NCBI GenBank assembly: GCA_964466745.1
Contig: CAYXOX010000041.1
Span: forward strand, 1 to 21,180
Direction of reading: 5' to 3'
DNA: 21,180 bases
Source: CAYXOX01 sp964466745
GTDB lineage: Bacteria; Pseudomonadota; Alphaproteobacteria; Rhodobacterales; Rhodobacteraceae
A program made the translations under genes and the position numbers. Of the stretch, positions 13,011 through 21,163 are shown one piece after another (position 1 is the first letter of the stretch; the number at the start of each line of letters is the position of its first letter). Under the pieces are notes generated by a model. It did no database searches, was not told the origin of the DNA, and was given only the letters and a program-made list of their open reading frames with translations.

Positions 13011-14555
13011 ATGCAAGAGACACGCAACCGGCGCTGGCGCGACGTTCCCGTCGCCGCGGCGCTCCGTTTCCTGAAGGCCGAGTGGTCGGGTGCCTTCCTC
13101 GCGATTCTCATCCTCGCCATCGCGATCGAGGTGGTGACGAGCGGGCGGCCCTTCTTCCACCCCACCAACCTCATGACGATTCTCAACAATTCGGCCGCGC
13201 TCGGGATCGTCGCGGGCGGCATGACACTCGTCATCCTGACCGCGGGCATCGATCTGTCGGTCGGCTCGGTGATGGGCATGACGGCGGCGCTCACGGGCTA
13301 CCTCGTCAGCTACCTCGGGGTATCGCCCGGCCTGGCCATCGCCATGGGCATTTCGGCCGGCGCAATGGTCGGCGCGTTCCACGGCACGATGATCGCCTAT
13401 TTCGGGATGCCGGCCTTCATCGTCACCCTGGCCGGGCTCTCGATCTGGCGCGGCACCGGGCACCTTGCCACGGGCGCCCAGGCGACGCCGCAACTGCCCG
13501 ATACCTTCAACTCGTTCGGCAGGTTCAACCCGTTCCAGCCCCTGCGGGACGCCTACAACGCCGGCGAGCTCCAGGGCTTCTCCGCAACGCTCGGCAGGTT
13601 CGTGGACGACAACTGGATCTCCTTCTTCCGCACGTTCCAGATGAGCATGGTGATCTTCATCCTGTTCTTCATCCTGCTCGCGCTCATCGTTTCGAACTCG
13701 AAGTACGGCCGGTACGTCTACGCGATCGGATCCAATCCGACGGGCGCCCGCCAGGCAGGCATCCCGACGACCCGCTACATCGCGCTGACATACATCCTGT
13801 GTTCGGTGTCGGCGGCGCTCGGCGCGATGCTTTTTCTCGGCCGCGCGCCTTACGCCAAGTCCGACTACGGCATGATGTGGGAGCTCGAGGCCATCGCCGC
13901 GGTGGTGATCGGCGGCACATCGCTCTTCGGCGGCCGCGGCTCCGTCTGGGGCACCTTCATGGGCGTCGTGCTGCTCAAGCTCATCAACAACGGGCTGACA
14001 CTCGCGCAGCTCAACACCTTCTGGCAGATGGTCGTCACCGGCCTCATCATCCTGATCGCGGTGGCGCTCGACATCGTGCGCCAGTCGCGGGATGCCGATC
14101 TCGTGCGGCGCTTCCTTGCGGCGATGGCCGCGCTGATGGCCTTCCTCGCCCTGATGACCCCGGCCAGCCTCTGGATGACCGCGGCGATCAGCCTGCGCGA
14201 ACACAACGCCATGACCCTGCTGCGCGAAACCGCCGGCACGCTCGCGCCGGGGCAGAACGCGCGCCTTCTTGGCCCTGCCGAGATCGAGGCGTTCCAGGCC
14301 CAGATGGCGGCCACGGCGGTGCCCTCGGCGCTGCTCTTCGCCGTCCTCGTGGCCACCGCGTTCGCGATCTGGCACATCGGCCGGACGGCGACCCTCGTGG
14401 CCGTCGTCGCGGCCGCCGTCGGGATCGCGGCCGCCTTCGCCTTCGGCTACGTGCCCGCCGTGCCGTTCTACGTGCTGGGCCTCGCGGCGCTCGTCTCGAG
14501 CCTGTTCCTCGTGCCGGTCTTCGCGCGGTACGCCGCGCGCCAGGAGGCCCATTGA
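13011..14555 (+). CDS. Sugar ABC transporter permease with C-terminal membrane extension
   Basis: A 514-aa inner-membrane permease of the BPD_transp_2 (RbsC/FrcC) family, preceded by a GGGGGAAGG ribosome binding site. The core covers about residues 1-357 and includes TAGIDLSVGSVMGM (77-90), PAFIVTLAGLSIWRG (134-148), YGRYVYAIGSNPTGARQAGI (232-251) and the ATPase-coupling-type segment VIGGTSLFGGRGSVWGT (299-315). Compared with the usual 320-350 aa, it has an expanded loop at about 150-210. It also has an extra C-terminal region of about 157 residues (358-514) with four further hydrophobic segments (about 366-384, 437-454, 458-480, 484-505) and a hydrophilic stretch at 395-432. There is no frameshift or start codon separating the extension, so it is one protein. 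The stop overlaps the next start (TGATG). Confidence 0.92.
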   Translation: MQETRNRRWRDVPVAAALRFLKAEWSGAFLAILILAIAIEVVTSGRPFFHPTNLMTILNNSAALGIVAGGMTLVILTAGIDLSVGSVMGMTAALTGYLVSYLGVSPGLAIAMGISAGAMVGAFHGTMIAYFGMPAFIVTLAGLSIWRGTGHLATGAQATPQLPDTFNSFGRFNPFQPLRDAYNAGELQGFSATLGRFVDDNWISFFRTFQMSMVIFILFFILLALIVSNSKYGRYVYAIGSNPTGARQAGIPTTRYIALTYILCSVSAALGAMLFLGRAPYAKSDYGMMWELEAIAAVVIGGTSLFGGRGSVWGTFMGVVLLKLINNGLTLAQLNTFWQMVVTGLIILIAVALDIVRQSRDADLVRRFLAAMAALMAFLALMTPASLWMTAAISLREHNAMTLLRETAGTLAPGQNARLLGPAEIEAFQAQMAATAVPSALLFAVLVATAFAIWHIGRTATLVAVVAAAVGIAAAFAFGYVPAVPFYVLGLAALVSSLFLVPVFARYAARQEAH

Positions 14556-15814
14556 TGGCGCTTGCGCCGATACCGATACCGGAGCGCATGAAGGCGCTCG
14601 TCCTTCGCGGGCAGGGGTTCGAGAACCTGGCCGTAGAGGAGGTTGCCGTGCCGCGGCCCGGCCCCGGGCAGGTGCTCGTGCGGGTGGACGCGGCCGGCAT
14701 CTGCGCCTCGCTCATCAAGACCATCGCGCAGGGCGGCGACCACACCTATTTCCACGGCTGGGACATCGCGCGTTTTCCCGTGATCCTCGGCGATGAAGGG
14801 GCGGTCACGCTCGTTGCCGGAGGCGCCGGGATGGAGCATCTCGCCCCCGGCACGCGCTACGTGGTGCAGCCGGCGGTGGATGCCGCGCCCGTCAACCATC
14901 GCGAACGCTACCGCGATGCGGGCCGGGGCGTGCGCAAGGTCGCCTGCGGCTACACGCTGCCCGGCCATCTGGCGGAATACATGCTGGTCCCCGAGGAGGT
15001 CTTCGCGGCGGAATGCCTCGTTCCGATCCCCGACCCGTCCATGCCCTACGCCCACGCGGCCATCGCCGAGCCGATCTCGTGCTGCGTGTCGGGCCAGTTC
15101 CACCACATGCACCTCGTGCAGGACGGGCCCATGTCGCCGCGCCACGCCGAACCGGGGCTCAAGCGCGGAGGCGTCGCGGTCGTCGTCGGGCTTGGCGCGA
15201 TGGGCCGGATGCATCTGGAGGTCGCCATCGCGCAGGGCCCCGGCACCGTGATCGCCTCCGACCCGATCGAGGCGCGCCGCGCCAGAGCAGAGGCCCTCTT
15301 CGGGGAGCGCGCCGCCCGGGCCGGGTGCCGGCTGGTCTGCACAGCGCCCGAGGATCTTGCCGAGGCGGTTGCGGCCGCATCGGGCGGACGCGGCGCGGAC
15401 GATCTGGTGGTCGCGGTGGGGCATCCCGCGGTGATCGCCGGCGCCATGCCCTTGCTCGCCCGCGGCGGCGTGGCCAACCTCTTTGCCGGCCTGCGCAAGG
15501 GCGACGAGGTGGTGGGCTTCGATGCCAACCGGATTCACTACGACGAGACCGTCGTCACCGGCTCTTCGGGCGGCACGGCCTGGGATATCGCGCAGACGCT
15601 CGAATGGATGGCCGCGGGCTCGATCGACGCGGGCCCGCATATCGCCAAGATCGGCGATCTCGACCACGCCATCGAGATGATCCACGACGTGCGCGAGCAG
15701 CGGCTCGAAGGCAAGGCGGTGCTCTACCCCGCACGCAAGGTCGAACACGCCTTCACCGTGGAGGGCTGGAGCGCGGAGGACGAGGCGGCCTGGCTTGCCG
15801 GAGTTCCGGCATGA
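14555..15814 (+). CDS. MDR-family (zinc-alcohol-dehydrogenase-like) oxidoreductase, possibly SorE-like
   Basis: A 419-aa medium-chain dehydrogenase. The catalytic domain has Cys50 (AGICAS, the usual first zinc ligand), then LGDEGAV (79-85), where the normal GHE motif has become Gly-Asp80-Glu81, and Glu172 in IAEPIS, the polyol-dehydrogenase-type ligand. The structural-zinc Cys4 loop is absent. The Rossmann motif is VVGLGAMGRMH (210-220). The HTYFHGWDI...P region after the first Cys resembles the layout of sorbose-1-phosphate reductase-like MDRs, but this is a weak recollection. The likely role is interconversion of a polyol and a keto sugar (or their phosphates) in the locus. The start at 14555 overlaps the permease stop, and its stop overlaps the next start, indicating tight coupling. 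Substrate and metal dependence are unknown. Confidence 0.85.
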   Translation: MALAPIPIPERMKALVLRGQGFENLAVEEVAVPRPGPGQVLVRVDAAGICASLIKTIAQGGDHTYFHGWDIARFPVILGDEGAVTLVAGGAGMEHLAPGTRYVVQPAVDAAPVNHRERYRDAGRGVRKVACGYTLPGHLAEYMLVPEEVFAAECLVPIPDPSMPYAHAAIAEPISCCVSGQFHHMHLVQDGPMSPRHAEPGLKRGGVAVVVGLGAMGRMHLEVAIAQGPGTVIASDPIEARRARAEALFGERAARAGCRLVCTAPEDLAEAVAAASGGRGADDLVVAVGHPAVIAGAMPLLARGGVANLFAGLRKGDEVVGFDANRIHYDETVVTGSSGGTAWDIAQTLEWMAAGSIDAGPHIAKIGDLDHAIEMIHDVREQRLEGKAVLYPARKVEHAFTVEGWSAEDEAAWLAGVPA

Positions 15815-17085
15815 GCGGCGGGCGCGTCTTCGTCGGCATCGGCTTCGGTGCGATCCAGGCGGGCCTCTACCTGCGCGAGGCGAAGGCCTCGGGCACCTTC
15901 GCGCGAACCGTCGTCGCCCTGCGCCGTCCGGAGCTTGCCCGCGCCCTCGCCGCCGCGGGCGAGGTGCGGATAAACACCGCGCTGGGCGACGGGCTGCGGG
16001 TGGAGACCCTCGGCGGCATCGAGGCGCGGTGCCTGACGGACGAGGCAGACCGCGGCCGACTGCACGCCGATCTCGTGGCGGCCCACGAGATCGCCGTCGC
16101 GGTCTCCTCGGTCGGCGACTATGCCACGAAGGGGCCCGGCAGCCTGCACCGGCTGCTTGCCGCCGCCATCGCCGAGAAGGCCCGCGGGCGCGGGCCCAAA
16201 GCGCTGATCTACTCCTCGGAAAACAACAACGACGCGGCGCGGCTGCTGGAAGAGGCGATACTGTCGGCGCTGCCGGAAGCAAGCCATGGTGCCGCCCGCG
16301 GCGCCTTCCAGACGGTCGACACCGTGATCGGCAAGATGAGCCGCGTCGTCACCGAGCCCTCCGAGATCGCCTCGGCCGGGCTGGCACCGGCCCTTCCCGT
16401 CGGCGACCGCGCCTTCCTCGTGGAAGCCTTCAACCGCATCTTCGTTTCGAGGGTCGATCCAGCCCGCACATCGGGGCGCGGCATCGCCACCTTCACCGAG
16501 AAGGACGATCTTCTGCCGTTCGAGCACGCCAAGCTTTTCGGGCACAATGCCACCCATGCCGGGCTCGCCTATGCCGGGCAGGTGCTCGGCATCGCCTGGA
16601 TGTCGGAGGTGCTCGCCCTGGCGCCCATCCGTTCGTTCTTCCGCGAGGCGTTCCTCGGGGAATCCGGCGCCGCGATGATCCGGCTCCACGGCGGTTCGGA
16701 CCCGCTGTTCACGCCCGCCGGCTATGCCGCCTACGTCGACGATCTGCTGGAGCGCATGGCCAACCCCTGGCTGCGTGACAGCTGCGAGCGGATCGGGCGC
16801 GACGCGGAGCGCAAGCTCGGCTGGGACGACCGGCTGATCGGCACGATCCGCCTCGCCCGGGGCCAGGGGATTTCCGCGCACCGTTACGGGATAGCCGCGC
16901 TGGCCGGGCTCGAAGTCCTGGGCCGAAACCCCGAGGAGATGCGGCCGGCCTGGCAACGCGCCGGCGCACCCGCCGGCGAGGCCGCCGCCATGGCGGCGTT
17001 CCTGACGGGGCTCGTCCCCCGCTACCGCGGATGGATCGAAGGGCTCGCCCGCGAGGCCCGTCCCCTCTCCTCCCGCCACGCCTGA
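15811..17085 (+). CDS. Mannitol-1-phosphate 5-dehydrogenase-like polyol-phosphate dehydrogenase
   Basis: A 424-aa member of the long-chain mannitol/polyol dehydrogenase family. An N-terminal Rossmann domain opens with VFVGIGFGAIQAG (6-18), followed by SSENNNDAA (135-143). The C-terminal catalytic domain has FEHAKLFGHNATHAGLAY (237-254), in which Lys241, Asn246 and His249 correspond to the family catalytic residues. The SENNN segment and size favour a MtlD (sugar-phosphate) rather than an uxuB/yeiQ-type enzyme, but sequence by eye cannot settle it. The start overlaps the MDR gene stop (ATGA). Its expected role is NAD-linked oxidation of a hexitol or pentitol phosphate to a ketose phosphate that the next gene, an aldolase, could cleave. 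Confidence 0.82.
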   Translation: MSGGRVFVGIGFGAIQAGLYLREAKASGTFARTVVALRRPELARALAAAGEVRINTALGDGLRVETLGGIEARCLTDEADRGRLHADLVAAHEIAVAVSSVGDYATKGPGSLHRLLAAAIAEKARGRGPKALIYSSENNNDAARLLEEAILSALPEASHGAARGAFQTVDTVIGKMSRVVTEPSEIASAGLAPALPVGDRAFLVEAFNRIFVSRVDPARTSGRGIATFTEKDDLLPFEHAKLFGHNATHAGLAYAGQVLGIAWMSEVLALAPIRSFFREAFLGESGAAMIRLHGGSDPLFTPAGYAAYVDDLLERMANPWLRDSCERIGRDAERKLGWDDRLIGTIRLARGQGISAHRYGIAALAGLEVLGRNPEEMRPAWQRAGAPAGEAAAMAAFLTGLVPRYRGWIEGLAREARPLSSRHA

Positions 17086-17118
17086 TCCGAAACCCACCGG
17101 GCAATTCAAGGACCAACC

Positions 17119-17949
17119 ATGACCAAATACCGGATCAACCGTTTCCTCGGCGCCGACGGCAAGTGCTTCGACGTCGCGATCGACCACGGCTTCTTCAACG
17201 AACCCGGCTTCCTCGCCGGGATAGAGGACATGCGCAAGGCCGTTGCCGCGGTCGTGGAGGCGGCGCCCGATGCCGTGCAGCTCTCGCCCGGAATGGCACG
17301 CCACCTGCAGGTGATCCCCGGCAAGGACAAACCGGCTCTCGTGCTGCGCACGGACATCGCGAACGTCTACGCCAGGGACCTGCCCCGGCATCTCTACTCG
17401 CAGATCATCGAAGACGCCGTCGGGCAGGCTGTGCGGCTCGATGCGGCCTGCCTGTGCGTCAACCTGCTGCTGCTGCCCGATCAGCCCGAGGTGCATGGCC
17501 AGTGCGTGGCCAATGTCGCCCGGCTGAAGAACGCGGCCGACGCCGCGGGCATGCCGCTGATGGTCGAGCCGCTGGTGATGCAGGACAACGCCAAGGCCGG
17601 CGGCTACATGGTCAACGGCGATCTCGACCTCGTGCGCACCCTCGTGCGGCAGGCGGTCGAGCTCGGCGCGGACGTGATCAAGGCCGACCCGACCGACGAC
17701 ATCTCGCAGTATCACAAGGTGATCGAGGCCGCCTCCGGCATTCCCGTGCTCGTGCGCGGCGGCGGGCGCGTCTCCGACGCCGAGATCCTCGAACGGACCG
17801 AGGCGGTGATGGCGCAGGGCGCCAGCGGCATCGTGTACGGCCGCAACGTGATCCAGCATGACCGGCCGGCCGCGATCACCCGCGCGCTCATGGCGGTCGT
17901 GCACGAGGGGGCGAGCCCATCCGAAGCGCTGAAGATCCTGGAGGGCTGA
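17119..17949 (+). CDS. Class I aldolase, DhnA/DeoC-LacD type (LsrF-like)
   Basis: A 276-aa TIM-barrel aldolase of the DhnA (COG1830) group, which includes archaeal-type fructose-bisphosphate aldolase and LsrF. AIDHG (20-24) is the N-terminal signature. Lys188 in ADVIKADPTDD is the expected Schiff-base residue. Glu150 in LMVEPL and the phosphate-binding segments VLVRGGGRVSD and GIVYGRNVIQH follow, the last resembling GRNIFQ of LsrF. AAGGAC precedes the ATG by 6 nt. A GADGKCFDV N-terminus without the longer LsrF leader fits a metabolic aldolase. In this locus it probably cleaves a ketose phosphate to a triose phosphate and an aldehyde. A transketolase-like thiolysis as in LsrF cannot be excluded. 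It follows the polyol-phosphate dehydrogenase by 33 nt. Confidence 0.87.
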   Translation: MTKYRINRFLGADGKCFDVAIDHGFFNEPGFLAGIEDMRKAVAAVVEAAPDAVQLSPGMARHLQVIPGKDKPALVLRTDIANVYARDLPRHLYSQIIEDAVGQAVRLDAACLCVNLLLLPDQPEVHGQCVANVARLKNAADAAGMPLMVEPLVMQDNAKAGGYMVNGDLDLVRTLVRQAVELGADVIKADPTDDISQYHKVIEAASGIPVLVRGGGRVSDAEILERTEAVMAQGASGIVYGRNVIQHDRPAAITRALMAVVHEGASPSEALKILEG

Positions 17950-17952
17950 GCG

Positions 17953-19074
17953 ATGCGCAGGATCCGCTTCGGCGTCATCGGCGGCGGGCTGATGGGCAAG
18001 GAGTTCGCCTCGACCGCCGCACGCTGGCTGCACCTCGATTTCCGCGACGCTCGGCCCGAGATCGTGGGCATCTGCGACGTGAACCCCGCCGCGCGCGAAT
18101 GGTTCACCACCAATATCCCGGGCTGCGCCATCTCGACCGGGGACTATCGCGACCTGCTGGCATCGGAGGACATCGACGCGATCTATTGCGCCGTCCCGCA
18201 CAACCTTCACGCCGACATCTACTGCGACGTGATCCGCGCCGGCAAGCACCTGATGGGCGAAAAGCCCTTCGGGATCGACAAGGCCGCCAACGACCGGATC
18301 ATGGCCTGCATCGCGGCCGCGCCCGGCCTGCTGGTGCGATCGAGCTCCGAGTTCCCGTTCTTTCCCGGCGCGCTGGCGATCTCGCGCGAGATCGCGGCCG
18401 GCAGCTTCGGGCAGATCATCGGCGTGCATGCCGGGTTCCACCACGCCTCGGATCTCGATCCGGGCAAGCCCATCAACTGGAAGCGCATGGTGGACGTGAA
18501 CGGCGCCTACGGCTGCATGGGCGACCTCGGGCTGCACGTCATGCACATCCCGCTGCGGTTCGGCTGGAAGCCGCGGCGCGTGGCGGCGCAGCTGACGAAG
18601 ATCATGACCGAGCGCCCCGACGGCAAGGGCGGGCGCGCCGCGTGCGAGACATGGGACAACGCCGCCATCCACGGCATGGTCGAGGGCCATGGCCGGCCCT
18701 TCCCCATCACGATGGAGACGAAACGCATCGCCCCGGGCGAAACCAACACCTGGTTCATCCGGATCGAGGGCACGGCGAAGTCCATGGCCTTCTCCACCAA
18801 GTATCCCAAGACGCTCGAGGTGATGGACTACGCGCCGGGCAAGCCCCAGGCCTGGCAGCGGATCGATCTCGGCTATGCGTCGGCCTATCCGACGGTGACG
18901 GGGGGGATCTTCGAATTCGGCTTTCCCGACAGCTTCCAGCAGATGTGGTGCGCCTACGTGGACGAACTGGCCAACACCCGCGAGGGCATGGCGCAGCCGT
19001 TCCATTGCGCCACGCCCGAGGAGACGGCGGCGAGCCACGAGATCATGACCGCCGCGCTGGCCAACGCGATCTGA
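17953..19074 (+). CDS. Gfo/Idh/MocA-family NAD(P)-dependent oxidoreductase
   Basis: A 373-aa sugar or polyol oxidoreductase. The N-terminal Rossmann motif is FGVIGGGLMGKEF (6-18). The family signature GEKPFG includes Glu103-Lys104-Pro105, with Lys104 as the usual catalytic lysine. GDLGLHVMHIP, with Asp191 and His195, gives the usual D-x3-H pair. GGAGGG lies about 7 nt before the start, only 3 nt after the aldolase stop codon. Members act on inositols, glucose, 1,5-anhydrofructose and many others, so the substrate is open. An MDR, a MtlD-like and a Gfo-type enzyme together in one operon suggest successive redox steps on the imported carbohydrate. Confidence 0.9.
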   Translation: MRRIRFGVIGGGLMGKEFASTAARWLHLDFRDARPEIVGICDVNPAAREWFTTNIPGCAISTGDYRDLLASEDIDAIYCAVPHNLHADIYCDVIRAGKHLMGEKPFGIDKAANDRIMACIAAAPGLLVRSSSEFPFFPGALAISREIAAGSFGQIIGVHAGFHHASDLDPGKPINWKRMVDVNGAYGCMGDLGLHVMHIPLRFGWKPRRVAAQLTKIMTERPDGKGGRAACETWDNAAIHGMVEGHGRPFPITMETKRIAPGETNTWFIRIEGTAKSMAFSTKYPKTLEVMDYAPGKPQAWQRIDLGYASAYPTVTGGIFEFGFPDSFQQMWCAYVDELANTREGMAQPFHCATPEETAASHEIMTAALANAI

Positions 19075-19087
19075 GGGGGCGGGCAGG

Positions 19088-20032
19088 ATGTCCAGACTCT
19101 TCTTCTGCGGCGAGGCCCTCATCGATTTCGTGCCGGTGACCGGGCCCGGCGGGGCCGCCGCCTACGAGCCCAAGCCGGGGGGCTCGCCCTACAACGCCGC
19201 GAAGGCCGCCGCACGGGCGGGCGGCGCCAGCCATTTCGTCGGCGCGATCTCGACCGATTTCTTCGGCGATATGCTGGCCGCGCATCTCGGGGAGCACGGG
19301 GTCGATACCGCGCTCGCGCCGCGCAGCGATCTGCCCACCACGCTGGCCTTCGTCGACCTGTCCGGCGGCGACCCGCGCTATGCCTTCTTCAACACCGGCT
19401 CGGCCGTCGCCAACATGGCGCCAGACCCGCGCAGCATCGAGCCGCGCCCGGGCGACATCCTCGACGTGGGCTCGATCTCGCTGATCGACCTGCCCGGCGC
19501 CGAAGGCATCGCCGGGTTCGCGCTCGCGCTGGCGCCCCGCCTGATGCTCGCGATCGATCCCAACGCGCGCCCCGGCATGGTTCGCGACATGGCCGGCTGG
19601 CGCGCCCGGATCGACCGGTTGTGCGATGCGGCGGCGATCGTCCGGGTCAGCGACGAAGACATCGCGGCCATCGCGCCGGGCCAGTCCGCGCGCGACTTCG
19701 CCGAGGCGCGGCTGGCGCGCGGGGCGGCGCTGGTCGTCGTCACCCATGGCCCCGGCGGTGCCGAGGCCTTCACGCGGCAGGTGCACGTATCGGCGCTCTC
19801 GCCTCCGGCGGAGGTGGTCGATACCGTCGGCGCCGGCGACACGCTCATGGGGGCGATGCTGGCCCGGATCTCCGAGCAGGGGCTGAAGGACCGGGCGGCG
19901 CTGGCGGCCCTGACGCGGGACGATCTCGGCAGCCTGCTGGCCCATGCCTGCGCCGCCGCCGCGCTCAATTGCGAGCGCCGCGGCTGCGCGCCGCCGACCT
20001 CCGGGGAGATCGAGGCCCTGCTGGCACGCTAA
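19088..20032 (+). CDS. PfkB-family carbohydrate kinase (fructokinase-like)
   Basis: A 314-aa ribokinase-fold kinase. It begins LFFCGEALIDFVPV, has the first PfkB signature KPGGSPYNAAKAAARAG (29-45) and the second VVDTVGAGDTLMGAML (243-258), where Asp251 of GAGD is the catalytic base. The GEALIDF...GGSPYN pattern is typical of fructokinase/ketohexokinase-like members. The start at 19088 has a GGCAGG-type ribosome binding site. It is the last gene of the plus-strand operon, 13 nt after the Gfo/Idh gene, and likely phosphorylates the imported sugar or an early keto intermediate. Whether it acts at C1 or C6 cannot be told from sequence, and this decides which pathway model holds. Confidence 0.9.
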   Translation: MSRLFFCGEALIDFVPVTGPGGAAAYEPKPGGSPYNAAKAAARAGGASHFVGAISTDFFGDMLAAHLGEHGVDTALAPRSDLPTTLAFVDLSGGDPRYAFFNTGSAVANMAPDPRSIEPRPGDILDVGSISLIDLPGAEGIAGFALALAPRLMLAIDPNARPGMVRDMAGWRARIDRLCDAAAIVRVSDEDIAAIAPGQSARDFAEARLARGAALVVVTHGPGGAEAFTRQVHVSALSPPAEVVDTVGAGDTLMGAMLARISEQGLKDRAALAALTRDDLGSLLAHACAAAALNCERRGCAPPTSGEIEALLAR

Positions 20033-20070
20033 CGCACGCGCCGCGCCGGCGCTTCCGGCCCACGGCGCGG

Positions 20071-20089
20071 GTGCGGCACGGGGCCGCAC
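20071..20089 (+). terminator. Candidate hairpin after the kinase gene
   Basis: Arms GTGCGGC (20071-20077) and GCCGCAC (20083-20089) are exact complements around ACGGG, 38 nt after the kinase stop. There is no T-run. It lies in the 232-nt convergent gap to the lactonase gene, which otherwise holds nothing recognisable, and it could serve either strand. Confidence 0.35.
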
Positions 20090-20264
20090 GTGGTCCGGCA
20101 GGTGGATGCCCCCGGCCCGGCACCATCCTGGCGGTATCGCAACGCGGGCGGCCCGGAAGGGTGGCCCGGATGCGCCCGCCCGGCGCGGACCCGCGGCCCG
20201 GGCCGGTCAGACGCCCGCATCGGGGCGAACGGCTCCCGTGCCGCGCAAGGCGGCACCGGGCACC

Positions 20265-21107
20265 CTAGGCCGGCAAGCCGACCCCGTAGACCCGCGTCGC
20301 GGTGCCGTGGGCGACCGCAGCCCCCTCGGCCTCGGACAAGCCCGCGAGGATCTCCCCCGTCATCGCGATCCAGTCGGGCAGTCCGGCCCCGAGATCCACG
20401 ACCGGCCAGTCGCCGCCCCAGAGCACGCGGTCGGCGCCGAAGGCGTCGAGCACATGGGCGGCATAGGGGCTTACCGCGGCGAGATCGGCCTGGCCCGGCG
20501 CGCAGTACGCGGTCAGCCCGGAAAGCTTGCAGGTCACGTGTGGCCTTTCGGCCAGCGCCGAGATGTGCGCCCGCCAGGGGTCGAGGCCGCCGCCGGCGAT
20601 ATCGGGCACGCCGCAGTGATCGAGCACCAGCGCCGTGCCCTCCGCCGCATCGGCGAGCTCCAGCGCGAGCGGAAGCTGCGCCGAGGTGAAACACATGTCG
20701 AAGACGAGGCCGCGCCGGCCGATCTCGCGGATACCCTCGCGGAAAAGCGCCCCCTGCGAGAGCGCGTCCGGCTCGGTGTGCAGCACCCGCCGCAGGCCGA
20801 CGACCCCGAGGCCGGCGCATTCGTCCAGCCAGGCGCCGAGCCCGTCCGCCTCCGGCCGGCAGGACGCGATCTGGCCGAGCATCCGGCCGCGGCCCACGAG
20901 CGTGGCGACGAACCGGGCCTCGCCGCGGTAGTCGGCCTCGTCCACCGCGCATTCCATGAAGATCGTTCCGGCGACCTCCGGGCCCGCCAGCGCATCGTAG
21001 TCCTCGACGGTGTAATCGCCCTCCGCAAGCGCCGGCACGCCGGCAGTCCAGCCGTAGCCGAAGCGCGCGCGGTAGATCAGGTGCTGATGGGTGTCGATGA
21101 GCTTCAA
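20265..21107 (-). CDS. Amidohydrolase family 2 protein, L-fuconolactonase-like (COG3618 type)
   Basis: A 280-aa TIM-barrel hydrolase, probably a sugar lactonase in the cytoplasm. The metal-binding IDTHQHL places His7 and His9 near the N-terminus. Asp-His in LDHCG gives His164, and WGGDWPV gives Asp233, the expected C-terminal metal/base residue. The start is taken as TTG at 21107 because a GGAGG (21116-21120) lies 8 nt upstream and the protein then opens MKLIDTHQHL as the family does. An in-frame ATG at 21155 adds 16 Pro/Gly-rich residues without a ribosome binding site and would place the GGAGG inside the gene. It converges on the kinase gene and is transcribed from the right edge. It may hydrolyse a lactone made by one of the sugar dehydrogenases in the window; that link is inference. 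Confidence 0.88.
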   Translation of the reverse strand: MKLIDTHQHLIYRARFGYGWTAGVPALAEGDYTVEDYDALAGPEVAGTIFMECAVDEADYRGEARFVATLVGRGRMLGQIASCRPEADGLGAWLDECAGLGVVGLRRVLHTEPDALSQGALFREGIREIGRRGLVFDMCFTSAQLPLALELADAAEGTALVLDHCGVPDIAGGGLDPWRAHISALAERPHVTCKLSGLTAYCAPGQADLAAVSPYAAHVLDAFGADRVLWGGDWPVVDLGAGLPDWIAMTGEILAGLSEAEGAAVAHGTATRVYGVGLPA

Positions 21108-21149
21108 GGCCAGGTCCTCCCTCGCAGGCCCGGACGTTGGCCCAGGCTG

Positions 21150-21163
21150 TTTCAAACATGAAA
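21150..21163 (-). promoter_or_regulatory. Inverted repeat upstream of the lactonase gene
   Basis: TTTCA (21150-21154) and TGAAA (21159-21163) are exact complements around AACA, in an AT-richer stretch 43-56 nt upstream of the TTG start. The position is right for an operator overlapping a promoter, but the arms are short and the region runs into the window end. Confidence 0.35.

Noticed and set aside
12054..14552. An 832-codon minus-strand frame opposite the binding protein and permease
   Set aside because: It is a composition-driven shadow frame: repeated His/Arg/Glu runs, no ribosome binding site and no conserved motif.
15724..19122. A 1132-codon open frame on the minus strand opposite four catabolic genes
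   Set aside because: The plus-strand products have intact family motifs throughout; the antisense translation is His/Asp/Gly-rich low complexity with no recognisable domain.
9958..20032. Reading the locus as an lsr (autoinducer-2) system
   Set aside because: The regulator, importer type and aldolase fit in outline, but there is no FGGY kinase like LsrK, no LsrG and no second permease, and two polyol-type dehydrogenases are present. Ordinary carbohydrate catabolism fits better.
20033..20264. A small gene between the kinase and the lactonase
   Set aside because: Both flanking genes end here; frames through it are low-complexity and lack starts with ribosome binding sites. Only a modest hairpin was seen.
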